DNA of 23,878 bases. Origin: a virus. The first letter of the stretch is position 1, and each line of letters begins with the position of its first letter. Location: positions 1 through 23,878 of the IMG/VR virus record IMGVR_UViG_3300035670_005308, one strand, 5' to 3'. Position numbers and translations under genes: made by a program. This document shows positions 1 to 8,908 of the stretch, one piece after another. The notes beneath the pieces are model-generated. The model was not told the origin of the DNA. It searched no databases and was given only the letters and a program-made list of their open reading frames with translations.

Positions 1-2
1 GC

Positions 3-2519
3 CCCATCCCCACCACTGTTATTCCGTACGTCAACGGTTACACCCGCCGTAATTACTACGGCTCTTTTGTCGTGGAAGGTGTCCGCAAGGGTCGCTGGAA
101 CGGCCGAGATGCTGAGGTGCCGTTCACCAAGGCTATTGCCTCCAGCCAAGATGAAGCCGCCCGCTACGCTGATGAACTGAACAGCCGTGGCAATTCTGAT
201 GGTGTTGTGTTCCGCATCCGCCCTGTCCGTGAGGCTACGGAAGAAGGGACGGAGATTGGTGCGCTTTACAATCTAGGCGTTCTCAAGTCGAGCAATCGTG
301 CCGATCAGGCTATTGACCAGCTTGGGTTTGAGGTTGATCCCACCAGTCTTGCAGACACCCTGCATCTGAGCTTTGCCAACAGCGAGAAGCTGAATATGGC
401 GAAGGTTGTTTCTGGTCTGTCCACCAACTACAACGACTATTACGCTAGCCGTCTCGGCATCAGCAAGTTTGTTCCCGGCAGCCGATTCACACCGCCTAAA
501 GAGCGTCCGCTGAATTATCCTGGAACTCAGGAGCAGTTTAACAAAGAACTGGCTGATGCAAAGCAGTGGCATTCCCACATCAACCGCATTGCCGGCACGA
601 CGCCTGAAATGTTTGATGAGGCTGTTCGTCGCATCAATATGTTCATTGGCAGCGTCCTCACCGGCCTTGCCAATCAGACGGCTAAGCGACTCCCTGCCCG
701 TGTCATTAAAACTACGTCTGCTAGTCTGCGTAAGATTGGGGTGAACATCCGTAATGCTGATTCGGCTGATTGGTTTGTTGGTCCGTTCAATCGTGGCGCT
801 ACACTATTCCAGCTTGGCGGTCAGATGTTCTATCGCTGGGCACCAGAACTTGTCTCCACCTATCTGATTGGCCTGTCCAAGAATCGTGGTATGCGGTATT
901 TCTTCTCCGGCAATTACCACGCTGATTTTGTGCAGGTGATGGCTGGTGTTACGGGTAAGTCGTTTAACGTCAGCAAGAGCAATTTCAGTCGTGGCGCTCA
1001 GGTGTGGAAGGATGTTGAGCGGTCGGGCGTACTGGAGTCTGTTGATGCCGCTGTTATGCTTGCTGATACGAGCATCAATTTCTGGGCTAACGTAACGGCT
1101 GTTGGTCGCGCTCCTGGGGCCTTTGGCAAGGCTGCGGAGGCTGCTGGCCGCGCTCCTGCTACCATCGCCGACATCATGCGTTTCGGGGGTATTGAGGTTC
1201 CGTCGAGCATCAACAAGATTAATGCCTATCTGTTTGCCCGCAATCAGTATATGAAGGCAAACGGAATCAAGCAGCTTACGGAGGCTGATGATCCTAAGGT
1301 TATTGCTCTGATGGAGGAGTATAACCTGAGTGAGACGCGGGCTGGGCAGATTGGCGGATACACAGGTCTTGCCGCTCTGCTTACGAAGTATTCTAGCTGG
1401 CCTATTAAATACGCTCAGGCCATGCTGGGTCTTGACAATAGCTTTTCCAAATTGGAAACGGTTAAGCTGTGGATGCTGATGGTGGGTGGTTTTGGTGCCG
1501 GCGCGTTCTACAAGAATGCTGACATGCTGACGGATCAGGTGAATGAAATCTGGGCTAACAACACCGGAACCCCGCTGTCTGACGACACCCGCCGCGTCCT
1601 CACTGGCGGCTTGGTGGAATACCTGCTGTGGCGTAGCCATGCTTTTACCCTGAGCGATCAACCTTTTGACGCAGGTGACATGGCAATCAGCTATCGTGCA
1701 AGCCCTGTTTCTAGCCTTGTTGGCGGTACGGCAGATTTAATTGCAGCAGGAATTTCAACGGATTGGGGCCGTGTCAAGCAGACTGGCGCCAACATCCTTA
1801 CGGACTTCCCGGCTACAGGCTTTGCTGACAGCACGTTCAATCTCGCCAAGGATATGTGGTTTATCGCCTCTGACGAATCTAAGGATGTGTTGGGTGAAGG
1901 CCGCTACGCCGTAGCTCTTGGCCGTATGGTCCCGTTCATCGGTAAGACCCTGAAGCTGTATGCAGCGGCCGGTGCTGATCGTATTGTTGTGAACGGCAAG
2001 ATGGATGAGATTGGTCAGGCTGAGCTTGGTCATGTTATTGCCCAGCTCACCGGCTTCTCGACTTATGATGCCCTGTCTGCTCAGCGTATTCAGGAAGAAC
2101 TGTACGGGCCTTATCAGGAGCCTTCTACGGCAGGTGGTATGTTGGGCAAGGCGGAAGCGGCTGCTGACGAATACTACCAGATGATTGACCGTACGCTGTC
2201 TGTGGATGCAAAGCAGTCGATGGATGTCGATAGGATTGAGGCTTTGCTTGCCATCAAGCAGATGACCTTGGAAGGCATGTCGGAGCTGGAGAAGGAGCGT
2301 TTCCTTGAGCGTGTTCGCACCAAGCTGATTCGGGGCATGGAAGACAAGTCGCTCTATTCCAAAGCCCTGCGCTATGTAGAACTGATGCAGGAAGGCCGTG
2401 CCCATCCGACCAGCAACATGCGTGAATGGCTCAAGCGTGTCCTGCCGGAAAGCGATATGAAGGACCGTACTATTGATATGATTAATGATGCTCTGGAGCA
2501 GGAAGAACTAGATGGCTAA
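3..2519 (+). CDS. Large internal virion / DNA-ejection protein (5' partial)
   Basis: The reading frame is open from the first complete codon of the window, so the gene starts upstream and at least 838 residues are visible. A GTG at 72 is an internal codon, not a convincing start. The protein is largely helical and polar, with a few hydrophobic stretches (for example KLWMLMVGGFGAGAFY, encoded near 1465-1512) and Ala/Gly-rich segments around 1110-1160. I recognise no enzyme motif. It is followed by another helical virion-type protein (8-nt overlap) and a lytic transglycosylase, the neighbourhood in which T7-like phages keep the proteins ejected into the host to carry DNA across the envelope (gp14-gp16). 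The role is therefore inferred from position, size and composition. It could instead be another large structural protein. Confidence 0.7.
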   Translation, partial: PIPTTVIPYVNGYTRRNYYGSFVVEGVRKGRWNGRDAEVPFTKAIASSQDEAARYADELNSRGNSDGVVFRIRPVREATEEGTEIGALYNLGVLKSSNRADQAIDQLGFEVDPTSLADTLHLSFANSEKLNMAKVVSGLSTNYNDYYASRLGISKFVPGSRFTPPKERPLNYPGTQEQFNKELADAKQWHSHINRIAGTTPEMFDEAVRRINMFIGSVLTGLANQTAKRLPARVIKTTSASLRKIGVNIRNADSADWFVGPFNRGATLFQLGGQMFYRWAPELVSTYLIGLSKNRGMRYFFSGNYHADFVQVMAGVTGKSFNVSKSNFSRGAQVWKDVERSGVLESVDAAVMLADTSINFWANVTAVGRAPGAFGKAAEAAGRAPATIADIMRFGGIEVPSSINKINAYLFARNQYMKANGIKQLTEADDPKVIALMEEYNLSETRAGQIGGYTGLAALLTKYSSWPIKYAQAMLGLDNSFSKLETVKLWMLMVGGFGAGAFYKNADMLTDQVNEIWANNTGTPLSDDTRRVLTGGLVEYLLWRSHAFTLSDQPFDAGDMAISYRASPVSSLVGGTADLIAAGISTDWGRVKQTGANILTDFPATGFADSTFNLAKDMWFIASDESKDVLGEGRYAVALGRMVPFIGKTLKLYAAAGADRIVVNGKMDEIGQAELGHVIAQLTGFSTYDALSAQRIQEELYGPYQEPSTAGGMLGKAEAAADEYYQMIDRTLSVDAKQSMDVDRIEALLAIKQMTLEGMSELEKERFLERVRTKLIRGMEDKSLYSKALRYVELMQEGRAHPTSNMREWLKRVLPESDMKDRTIDMINDALEQEELDG

Positions 2520-4179
2520 CTTTGAATCCAATATTGGCAGTGTTGGCGCTTACACAGGGACCATGCAGCGCCCCCGTGATCTGTCTCCTATTACTAATCT
2601 CACTGGCTGGGCAACCGATCAGTATATTGAGTATAAACAGAATCAGTCTAAGGCTGAAAAAGACGCTCTCAAGCTAGAAGCTCAGGCAACTGTAGATGAG
2701 CTTATTACCTCTCAGGCCCGCGCTGAGCAGATTCGTAACACTTACGACGACTTCTCTGCTGGCCGTATTGAACTGTCGCTTGAGCAGAATCAGGCTCTGA
2801 CGGACGAGCTTGACCAGCTTGAGCGCAAGCTGAATTTGATGGGGCAGCAGGGTAAGATGTCGAGTGAAGCCTATCAAATGTGGGCCATCACTACGCTTCG
2901 TCAGCAGTTCTCCAATCGGCCGGAGGCTCTGTCTGCTGCCGTCTCTCATTTCCAAGATCGCCTCCCGCTCATTGGCGCTATGCGTAAAGCCGCAGACGAG
3001 GGTATGGAAGCTCAGGCTAAGAAGGATGCTGAGGACATCTATAAATATATTGGTGTGCAGATTCCTACGGACAAGGACAGCGTTGAACGCTATAAGACGG
3101 AGAACCCTAACGCCTGGAGCGTGGCTCTTTCTGCCCGTGCTGCGGAGGCTGTTACGGCTCGTATGTCCACGATGGAGAAGGCCAGCAATGCAGATGCAGC
3201 GGCTAGCGGTGCTTGGTATCTGAACAGTGGGACGGGCTACCAGCAGCTCAGCAACGACATCTCGGACATGCAGCAGATGGCCCTTCAGCTTATGCAGCAG
3301 GGGGATGACAAGGAGTCTATTCGCCAGGCGATTCAGCAGGAATATGTTGCTCGTAAGGGCCGTTTTGCCAATGCTGTTGGCGATCAGGCTAAGGGCTATG
3401 CTGCCTATTCTATTGTCGATCAGGAAGTCAATCGCCTGATGGAAGTGGTGAGTGGTACGACGGGTGCTAAGGATTTGGAGAATGACATCAACAGCCGCCG
3501 TGCTACGGCTGAGCTTGGCCTGATGTTGAATGATCCTCAGTATGTCACTGTCCAAGGCATCATGCGGAATCTGGGTCAATATCTGCCCGACCGTCAGAAG
3601 ACAGAGCTTGTGGAGACGATGGGCGTGCTGACCACTGCCCTGAGCGCGGCGGGGAAGCTACAGCCTATTAATCGTCCTCTGGCTACGGTGCAGGCTTCCA
3701 GCCCTGCCTTTCACAAGGCTGTCCGCAATCTGCTCTCCTTCTACAAGGATCAGCAGGGCAAGACCATCAAAACCGATGAACTGCCTTCAGCCATTCCTGA
3801 GATTATGACCAAGGCTCGTACGATTCAGGATGGTACGGCATTCCTTGATGTCATGTCGACGAAAGACTTCTTCAATGTCGCCACCAGCCAGGGGCATGTG
3901 GAACAGCTCTACAACAGTCCTGAAGCCGATGTGTTCTTTGAGAATCAGTATTCTCAGCTTGTCAATTCGTATAAGGAATATCAGAAGAAGATTCCTTCCA
4001 AGCTGGTTGTGGATAATGGTGGCTTGCGTATTGTCCGTAATGACGGCCTGCCTCTTGACCCCGCTCTGCGTACGGTGCAGAACAATCTGAATAGCCTTGT
4101 TCGTATTGTGTCGTTTGCTCGTCAGGCTGATATTCCTGCTACTGCCAATCGCTTTGCTGCTGAGATTGGAGCGCAGTAA
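2512..4179 (+). CDS. Internal virion protein, helical
   Basis: This encodes 555 residues, mostly charged and helix-forming. Heptad-like stretches lie near residues 45-115 (rich in Glu, Gln, Leu and Lys), suggesting coiled coil. There is no signal peptide, membrane segment or catalytic motif I can name. The ATG lies 8 nt inside the end of the preceding virion gene and is preceded by a purine-rich AGGAAGAA. The stop forms a TAATG junction with the transglycosylase gene. Size and placement between a very large virion protein and a murein-degrading enzyme match the gp15-like position of podophage ejection proteins, but this is inference. Arginine is written almost entirely with CGN codons, the usage I take as typical of this phage backbone. 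Confidence 0.7.
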   Translation: MANFESNIGSVGAYTGTMQRPRDLSPITNLTGWATDQYIEYKQNQSKAEKDALKLEAQATVDELITSQARAEQIRNTYDDFSAGRIELSLEQNQALTDELDQLERKLNLMGQQGKMSSEAYQMWAITTLRQQFSNRPEALSAAVSHFQDRLPLIGAMRKAADEGMEAQAKKDAEDIYKYIGVQIPTDKDSVERYKTENPNAWSVALSARAAEAVTARMSTMEKASNADAAASGAWYLNSGTGYQQLSNDISDMQQMALQLMQQGDDKESIRQAIQQEYVARKGRFANAVGDQAKGYAAYSIVDQEVNRLMEVVSGTTGAKDLENDINSRRATAELGLMLNDPQYVTVQGIMRNLGQYLPDRQKTELVETMGVLTTALSAAGKLQPINRPLATVQASSPAFHKAVRNLLSFYKDQQGKTIKTDELPSAIPEIMTKARTIQDGTAFLDVMSTKDFFNVATSQGHVEQLYNSPEADVFFENQYSQLVNSYKEYQKKIPSKLVVDNGGLRIVRNDGLPLDPALRTVQNNLNSLVRIVSFARQADIPATANRFAAEIGAQ

Positions 4180-4805
4180 TGCCGTTCCTTGATCGCATGT
4201 CCGGGAAGACCAAGCCTAAAAAGTCCATCTTCGATCTGGCTGGATACAAGGAGGCTGCCAAGAATCCATACGTCAAGCAGGCTCTTGGCCCTGTCGCAGA
4301 TGCTATGTCTGCTCCTAAGATTCCTGAAGGGGTTAATGCCGACAAGGCCAAGCCTTATTTGCCGCTGTTTGAGCAGGCTGCCAAGGACACAGGGATTGAT
4401 GTCGGTTTGCTGTTGAAGCAGGCTCAAACGGAATCTAGCTTCAATCCTGCGGCTAAGTCCAAGGCTGGGGCTGAGGGGTTAATGCAGGTGATTCCCAAGC
4501 ATCACCCTGAAATCAAAGACCCCACCAACCCAACAGAAGCTGTTCCTTATGCTGCTAAATACCTGAAGGGACTGATGGACCGATTTGACGGGGATATTCG
4601 TAAGGCCCTGGCTGCTTATAATTGGGGCCCCACCAATCTGTCTAAGCTGCTCGACAAGCGAGGCGATCAGTGGGAGCAGCATCTACCTGACGAGACTAAG
4701 GGGTATTTAACCAAGATTGTTGGGGAAAAGCCTGAAGCCGTTTTCATGGATGAGAAGGGACGATATTGGAAGGATGTTGCAGGTAAGCTAGTGGAGGCTG
4801 ACTAA
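4179..4805 (+). CDS. Soluble lytic transglycosylase (SLT/lysozyme-like)
   Basis: This encodes 208 residues. The SLT fold is plain at residues 59-160: catalytic Glu85 in QTESSFNP, then AGAEGLMQVIP (97-106) and the closing AAYNWGP (145-151), the usual order of family 23 lytic transglycosylase motifs. The enzyme cleaves the N-acetylmuramyl-beta-1,4-N-acetylglucosamine bond of peptidoglycan. It lacks a signal peptide, so it probably acts from the virion during DNA entry rather than as the lysis enzyme; a separate M15 endolysin lies at 9566-9925. In T7 the same domain is the N-terminus of the very large gp16, whereas here it is free-standing. It is coupled to both neighbours through TAATG overlaps. 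The first 50 residues are basic and may bind a virion partner. Confidence 0.9.
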   Translation: MPFLDRMSGKTKPKKSIFDLAGYKEAAKNPYVKQALGPVADAMSAPKIPEGVNADKAKPYLPLFEQAAKDTGIDVGLLLKQAQTESSFNPAAKSKAGAEGLMQVIPKHHPEIKDPTNPTEAVPYAAKYLKGLMDRFDGDIRKALAAYNWGPTNLSKLLDKRGDQWEQHLPDETKGYLTKIVGEKPEAVFMDEKGRYWKDVAGKLVEAD

Positions 4806-5458
4806 TGGCTAATCGCCGTATTGTAGGCCGTATCCGAACAGTTGAAATCCCTGTCGAAAAGATTGTAGAGAAGCAGGTGGTGACGGAGAAGCTGGTGCCT
4901 GTAGACAAACCTGTAATCCAGGAGATCGTCAAGGAAATTCCTGTCGTCAAGGAAGTGATTGCTCGTATTGATGACTCCCAGATTGCTGAATTAGCTGCAC
5001 AGTTCACCAAGCTAAAGTCCATCCTCGGTATGGCTGCTGGTGGCGGTGGCGGTATGCCGCAGGTAGCTATTGATTACCTGGCTCAGATTGCGTCAGGGAC
5101 TAGTGGAACACAAACTGTAGCACTAGACGCTGCGTCCTTAGCCGCTCTCGAAACCATCAGTATAGCTAATTTCCCAAGCACGAAAGGCGCTACGGCTGCT
5201 GCTCCCGGCACTGTTTCCGTTACTACGACAGCAACAGTAATCAAAGCCGCTGCTGCCGCTCGCGTCAAGTTGGTTGTCCGAAACACAAGCGCTGTAACGT
5301 CTGTGTTTCTTGGCTACAGCAACGCCATCACCACTGCCAATGCTCCTATTGAGCTTGGTCCGGGAGATGTTTACGAGGAGGTTAATTTCACTGGCATTAT
5401 GTACGGGATTGTCTCCGCAGGTAGTGTCACTGTCGCTCAGCAGGAGATTACTACCTAA
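4805..5458 (+). CDS. Tail-associated protein with Val-Glu-Lys stalk
   Basis: This encodes 217 residues in three visible parts. Residues 13-52 are a low-complexity run built from VEK, VPV and VKE units with alternating charge and valine, such as EIPVEKIVEKQVV, probably an extended stalk. Residues 57-72 form a short helix, followed by a GGGGG hinge at 74-78. The C-terminal part (about 120-217) is a beta-rich Ala/Thr/Val domain ending in a segment of the type VRNTSAVTSVFLGYS, reminiscent of small beta-sandwich domains on phage tails. No enzyme motif is present. It sits between the transglycosylase and another beta-rich tail protein, with TAATG junctions on both sides. A virion-surface or tail role is inferred; the exact family is not recognised. 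Confidence 0.6.
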   Translation: MANRRIVGRIRTVEIPVEKIVEKQVVTEKLVPVDKPVIQEIVKEIPVVKEVIARIDDSQIAELAAQFTKLKSILGMAAGGGGGMPQVAIDYLAQIASGTSGTQTVALDAASLAALETISIANFPSTKGATAAAPGTVSVTTTATVIKAAAAARVKLVVRNTSAVTSVFLGYSNAITTANAPIELGPGDVYEEVNFTGIMYGIVSAGSVTVAQQEITT

Positions 5459-6396
5459 TGGCTCGTAATAGTCCTAGTCTTTTCCGTAGCTGGATTGAAC
5501 GCCTTCTGAGATTCAGGACAGATGCTTCAACCCCAACCCACGCTGAAGGGACATTATTCTATGACACTACTGACAGGGCGCTTGCTTTTATGGCGGATGT
5601 CAGTGGTAATGTCCTTCAAATAGGGCAAGAAAACTACATGCGTGTCATCAATACGACAGGCTCTACGATAGCAGACGGTCGCTGCGTTTACATTAGTGGG
5701 TATGACAATACTTCCGGTCGTCCGACTATCGCGGAAGCTAGGGCAGATGCAGCGACTACGAGTTTAGCCATTGGCCTTACAACCCACTCTTTTCCTAACG
5801 GCACTGAAGGGTTTGTGACTCTGAACGGAACCGTCAGAAACATTGACACATCTGGTTTTAGTGCTGGCGCACCTCTCTATTTGTCAGCAACGATGTCCGG
5901 GCGTCTTACTAATACACGGCCTGATAGACCAAACATAGCCGTTGCTGTTGGATTTGCCGGAGCAATTAACGCATCTACAGGGACAGTCCATGTCGTTGCG
6001 AACAGAACACGACATATAGACACATTAGGTGCTAATTTATCAGCGGGTTCAATAACAACCCCATCAAGAACTCTTAACTCTAACTTCACGCCTAGTACAA
6101 CTCGCCCTGTCCTCGGAATATACACAGTAAGAATCTCCAGCCCTATTAATGTAAGTACAGGGAATGATGGAACTTGTGAGCTGAGAAGCGACACAAATGC
6201 CACCCCAACAACTTTGATTTGCAGCACAAGAAATGGAAACACAGGTACGGTGGTTGTGGGTGTTGCGATCACTTCAACAACAGAAGCGACTTTAGTCCAC
6301 TTATTTCCACCTGGACATAACGGAAGGCTTGTTACAATTAATAATACAGGAACACCTACGTTTACTTTAGTCAGAAGCGTGGAGATTGTCTTGTGA
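5458..6396 (+). CDS. Beta-rich tail / receptor-binding accessory protein
   Basis: This encodes 312 residues. The N-terminal third has the pattern HAEGTLFYDTTDRALAFM followed by GNVLQIGQE, typical of tail-fibre proteins with a short coat-proximal head. Residues 62-165 contain a repeated motif style seen in phage tail proteins (GRCVYISG, then FVTLNGTVRNIDTSGF and PLYLSATMSGRL). The rest is a Thr/Asn/Ser-rich beta region. No catalytic residues are recognised. Codon use departs from the upstream genes: by hand count 13 of 23 arginines are AGA or AGG, while the upstream virion genes use almost only CGN, and ATA/ACA are frequent. It looks horizontally acquired. It is coupled to the preceding gene by TAATG and followed by a small ORF overlapping 4 nt. 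Confidence 0.6.
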   Translation: MARNSPSLFRSWIERLLRFRTDASTPTHAEGTLFYDTTDRALAFMADVSGNVLQIGQENYMRVINTTGSTIADGRCVYISGYDNTSGRPTIAEARADAATTSLAIGLTTHSFPNGTEGFVTLNGTVRNIDTSGFSAGAPLYLSATMSGRLTNTRPDRPNIAVAVGFAGAINASTGTVHVVANRTRHIDTLGANLSAGSITTPSRTLNSNFTPSTTRPVLGIYTVRISSPINVSTGNDGTCELRSDTNATPTTLICSTRNGNTGTVVVGVAITSTTEATLVHLFPPGHNGRLVTINNTGTPTFTLVRSVEIVL

Positions 6397-6536
6397 TTAG
6401 GCACCTATACAAATGCAGACATTGCGGTGTTGTTTTCGGGTATGGCAGCGCAGCTACTGCATATGCAATAGAAGCTCATTTAATTGAATTCACAGACCAT
6501 GAAGTTCAGCTTTCAATTGTGTGGGCGCCTGAGTAG
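6393..6536 (+). CDS. Small putative zinc-binding protein (47 aa)
   Basis: GTG start inside GTGA, overlapping the stop of the tail gene by 4 nt, with a GGAG Shine-Dalgarno at 6381-6384 eight nucleotides upstream. It encodes 47 residues. C8 and C11 form a CxxC knuckle (KCRHCGVVFGYG) and H29 and H36 lie downstream, so the spacing C-x2-C-x17-H-x6-H could make a single C2H2-type zinc site. It is the last gene before a strong promoter. The function is unknown. The good ribosome site, overlap and cysteine pattern argue for a real gene, but its shortness leaves doubt. Confidence 0.55.
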   Translation: MIRHLYKCRHCGVVFGYGSAATAYAIEAHLIEFTDHEVQLSIVWAPE

Positions 6537-6540
6537 ATAA

Positions 6541-6569
6541 TTGACAATAGTCTAATTGTATAGTATAAT
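6541..6569 (+). promoter_or_regulatory. Consensus sigma70 promoter for the tailspike
   Basis: TTGACA at 6541-6546 and TATAAT at 6564-6569 are separated by exactly 17 nt: both hexamers match the bacterial sigma70 consensus fully. The expected transcription start is near 6576, giving a leader of about 21 nt before the tailspike ATG at 6597. A small inverted repeat ACAAT/ATTGT (6544-6548 and 6555-6559) overlaps the -35 box and spacer and could be an operator, which is speculative. Confidence 0.85.
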
Positions 6570-6596
6570 AGAGATACACTTAAAGGCCATTATAAC

Positions 6597-8885
6597 ATGG
6601 ATGATATTGATTTTGCAAGCCCTGACTTCGGTCCTCCGGAACAAGCTACATCTAGCCAGAATGCTGACTTCACTGACAAGCAGTCGGTGATGGAGCGCAT
6701 TAAGTCTCAGATGCGGAAGAAAATTGAGTCCAGCCCCACCTTGAATAAGGATGAGGTTCTAAAGTTAATTCAGAAGTATGTTAGTAATAGTGGCGTCCCT
6801 GCCGCTGCTGCTAATTTCGTATTGTCTGAGGGTTTTGACAAGCTGGCAGGACAAACGTCTGTCACTATTAGTCAGCCTTTCCTTGCCGATCATACTGTTC
6901 ATGTCTACATCAACGGTGTTCGGGAAGAGAATATTGTAGCTACCCCGCCCTACACTGTTACGTTCCCGCCCCTGCTGTCAGACAGCCGTGTGTTGGTGGA
7001 CATTGGCCGTGGTCCTAACGGTAATATTGTAGATACGCAGCTTCGTATTGACCTTGCCAGCAACGCCAGCGGCAAGGGCGTGGACCTCGTTAATAACGCA
7101 GTTCGTCGCGTCGAGAACATCGCGGAGATGCAGGCGCTGACGGGCCTGCGCGGCGGCACGCGCATCAGCGTCACCGGCTACTACACCACGGCCGTGAGCA
7201 TGACGCCGGACGGTGGCGGCGGCGAGTTCATCTACCGCGCCAGCAGCGCCGCGACGCACAACGGCGGGACGGTGTTCACGGCTACCGGCATGGGTGCTGG
7301 CCGGTTCCACCGCATAGATGTAGACGGCCTAAATGTTCGTCATTTCGGCGCCACGGGCAGCGGCAACGAGTCTACTATCTGCGCAACGATGATTTCGACC
7401 TTGAATCGTCTGCGAATCCCCAGCGGGCTGACAATCACGGCAAAGAATCTTGAGCTATTGGATAACACCGAAGTAGTCTGCGATGGCGCGCTAAAGTTGC
7501 CTGCGGGCTGTTCCGACTTCGACCGTTTGCTTTACGGCGCTGGGAAATCCAACCTTGTTGTGAAAATCCGCGAAATCGACGGGAACTATGCGGGCCAGTC
7601 TGGATCCATCGGCACGCATCTTGTCTATTTAACGAATTGCATTGGTGCGCTTGTGAATGTCCGCCATGCGCACGATCATTACATCGCTAGCGGAGCTGCC
7701 ATGCCGTCCGTAGACGGTATTCGCAATGCGTCGAGCGGCGCGATTTACCTCTACCGCTGCCACGATTCTGAGGTGAACATCGGAATGCTTGAGGGCTGGG
7801 GTCGTGAGGGTATTTATCTTGAGGAGTGCGATGACTCTGAAGCGTCGCTCGGACATGCTCAGGGCACGTTAGTCACGGAATACTCAGGTATCCAAGTCAA
7901 GGGAAATCGGTCAAAGCTGCTACGCGCTTCTGTGGACAATGCCGGAGCCTCCGGCGTCGGCTTTGATGTCATCGACGGCACGCTGGACAACGTCATCACC
8001 ACAAACACACGCGAGAATCACGGAGTCAATTTCGGGCATCCCAGCTTCCCGGCGTCCGGTTCGGTGGCCTCGAACATCGTGGTAGACGGTGCTTTTGTTG
8101 ACGGTATTAAAGTTTCTGCTTCTACGGTTGACCTGACCATCGACAACTTCTCAATCAAAAACGCAGGGCGGTATGGGATCAGCGTTAGCGATAGTTCTGT
8201 TCGCGGTAAATTCACGAATGGTGTTGTTCGGTACAGCGGGCAGGCGAATATTCAGGTTTCGGCAACGGAGATTCAAACCGCCAACGTCCGCTACGACGAC
8301 CTCGATGCCGGCGCGCTGCAACTCACCATGACTTCCGGGACCTATGTAGCGGGCGAGACGGTTACGGCTTCTGGAGGCAAGAGTGCCGTTGTGCGGGCTG
8401 TCGTTAAGAATCTGTCGAACACGTCGGAGATTCTGCTTCTATCCAGCGTTACCGGAACTTTTGTCGCTACCGACGTGGTAACTGGCGGGACCAGCGGAGC
8501 GATTGGCACGGTGAGCTTGGTCAGCACGCCCGCCAAACGGCTAGAGCAATCTAGTGGCATTGTGGCGGACGACATTCGTCTTTTCTCTGGGACTCAGGAT
8601 CAAATCAGATTCCCTGATGGAACGGCGATTATGACGGCAACAGTTTCGGCTGTTATCGCAACCCCCGCTACCCTGACCACCACGACCGTTAACTATTCAT
8701 CCAATGTGGCTTGGGCAAGCGCCCCTCGTATTGTTGCTCAAGTCAACAGCGCCAACAGCACGGGCGCCTACAACGTGGATCAGCTTGAGGTTTCCAGCAC
8801 GACGACGCAGATTCGTTTGGACATGATCGCGTCAGTTGCACAGACATATGGCGTCAGCGTTTTTGCAATAGGTCGATGGAAGTGA
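6597..8885 (+). CDS. Tailspike / tail fibre with beta-helix
   Basis: This encodes 762 residues. Residues 1-75 are polar and helical, probably the virion anchor. Residues 85-140 are a beta domain resembling tail-fibre heads (HVYINGVREENIV, then VLVDIGRG). After a junction at about 155-165 the central part has the periodic hydrophobic, Gly, Asn and Asp pattern of a right-handed parallel beta-helix (for example GIYLEECDDSEASLG and GYGISVSDSSV-like turns), as in pectate-lyase-fold depolymerases. Residues about 580-645 contain paired GETVTASGG / VVTGGTSGAIG units. The end (about 705-762, closing VFAIGRWK) looks like a small C-terminal beta domain. It should bind, and may cleave, a surface polysaccharide; catalytic residues cannot be assigned by eye. 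An AAAGG ribosome site lies at 6583-6587. Base composition turns GC-rich from about 7065. Confidence 0.82.
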   Translation: MDDIDFASPDFGPPEQATSSQNADFTDKQSVMERIKSQMRKKIESSPTLNKDEVLKLIQKYVSNSGVPAAAANFVLSEGFDKLAGQTSVTISQPFLADHTVHVYINGVREENIVATPPYTVTFPPLLSDSRVLVDIGRGPNGNIVDTQLRIDLASNASGKGVDLVNNAVRRVENIAEMQALTGLRGGTRISVTGYYTTAVSMTPDGGGGEFIYRASSAATHNGGTVFTATGMGAGRFHRIDVDGLNVRHFGATGSGNESTICATMISTLNRLRIPSGLTITAKNLELLDNTEVVCDGALKLPAGCSDFDRLLYGAGKSNLVVKIREIDGNYAGQSGSIGTHLVYLTNCIGALVNVRHAHDHYIASGAAMPSVDGIRNASSGAIYLYRCHDSEVNIGMLEGWGREGIYLEECDDSEASLGHAQGTLVTEYSGIQVKGNRSKLLRASVDNAGASGVGFDVIDGTLDNVITTNTRENHGVNFGHPSFPASGSVASNIVVDGAFVDGIKVSASTVDLTIDNFSIKNAGRYGISVSDSSVRGKFTNGVVRYSGQANIQVSATEIQTANVRYDDLDAGALQLTMTSGTYVAGETVTASGGKSAVVRAVVKNLSNTSEILLLSSVTGTFVATDVVTGGTSGAIGTVSLVSTPAKRLEQSSGIVADDIRLFSGTQDQIRFPDGTAIMTATVSAVIATPATLTTTTVNYSSNVAWASAPRIVAQVNSANSTGAYNVDQLEVSSTTTQIRLDMIASVAQTYGVSVFAIGRWK

Positions 8886-8908
8886 CTTGGTTCGATCGGA
8901 AACTGCCA

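Noticed and set aside
804-1661. Long minus-strand frame (285 codons) opposite the large virion gene
   Set aside because: It is antisense to a strongly supported coding frame, has no ribosome site and a composition unlike a protein; it arises from codon bias of the sense gene.
2674-3579. Long minus-strand frame (301 codons) opposite the second virion gene
   Set aside because: Shadow of the sense frame; no family likeness, no promoter or ribosome site.
5877-6404. Minus-strand frame with a hydrophobic look opposite the tail protein
   Set aside because: Antisense to a beta-rich gene; Thr/Val codons read backwards give hydrophobic residues. No start signals.
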